Positions 63,934 through 64,000 of a stretch of DNA of 64,000 bases are shown here, piece after piece. Made by a program: the position numbers and the translations under genes. Source of the DNA: Halisarca cf. caerulea (lineage: Eukaryota; Porifera; Demospongiae; Chondrillida; Halisarcidae); contig CAUJGJ010000087.1 in assembly GCA_963170055.1 (NCBI GenBank), positions 801,001-865,000 of the forward strand, read 5' to 3'. Position 1 is the first letter of the stretch; the number at the start of each line of letters is the position of its first letter. The notes under the pieces are model-generated. The model was given only the letters and a program-made list of their open reading frames with translations. It made no database searches and had not been told where the DNA came from.

Positions 63934-64000
63934 CGTCCAGTTACAATAAACAGTATGTTCAATGAATGTTCAGCTGTGCACTTGTACTCCAATGCTTTGC

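Overview
The window looks like nuclear DNA from an early-branching invertebrate animal, most likely a sponge or similar. Five multi-exon genes of animal type can be rebuilt exon by exon with GT/AG junctions and closed reading phase. Non-coding DNA is AT-rich and full of dinucleotide arrays, palindromic TACGTA tetranucleotide tracts and foldback repeats. The species call is an inference; no rRNA, mitochondrial or other marker is present.

Layout. 1-2000: one arm of a ~2 kb inverted duplication (other arm ~20484-22276). 4810-9407 (-): six-exon gene for a 340-residue nuclear protein resembling the N-terminal part of JARID2. 11640-15264 (-): ten-exon U2AF1 (small subunit of the U2 snRNP auxiliary factor). 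15466-20242 (+): six-exon TBCC (tubulin cofactor C), divergent from U2AF1 across 201 bp. 23129-25357 (-): five-exon TMEM107 (ciliary transition zone). 25467/25617-54235 (+): twelve-exon ERLEC1 (ER lectin with two MRH domains), divergent from TMEM107 across 109 bp. Its 15.7 kb third intron carries a 6.4 kb tyrosine-recombinase retrotransposon (37890-44337) with split direct repeats, a spliced Gag-like ORF, RT-RNase H and recombinase. 54400-64000: mostly intergenic, with a decayed LINE (58480-59340), a decayed Gypsy-type integrase followed by a Ulp1/C48-like protease segment (59815-62420, minus strand) and a few unassigned putative exons.

Mobile DNA. Two families of short palindromic elements stand out. 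One has TAGTCTCGCG-like termini and 9-bp target duplications (Mutator-like). It has five copies here, one in each of the two divergent promoters and one exactly at the ERLEC1 start codon, where the duplicated target contains the ATG. The other has TA target sites and CCGTAT-like termini. It has four copies, one of them proven mobile by an empty site in the other arm of the 2 kb duplication. LINE fragments of CR1/L2 style occur at about 19530, 28000, 33015 and 58480.

The host genes are unrelated housekeeping functions (splicing, tubulin folding, ciliary gate, ER quality control, probable chromatin). Their only visible link is physical: two compact divergent pairs, both invaded by the same small element family.
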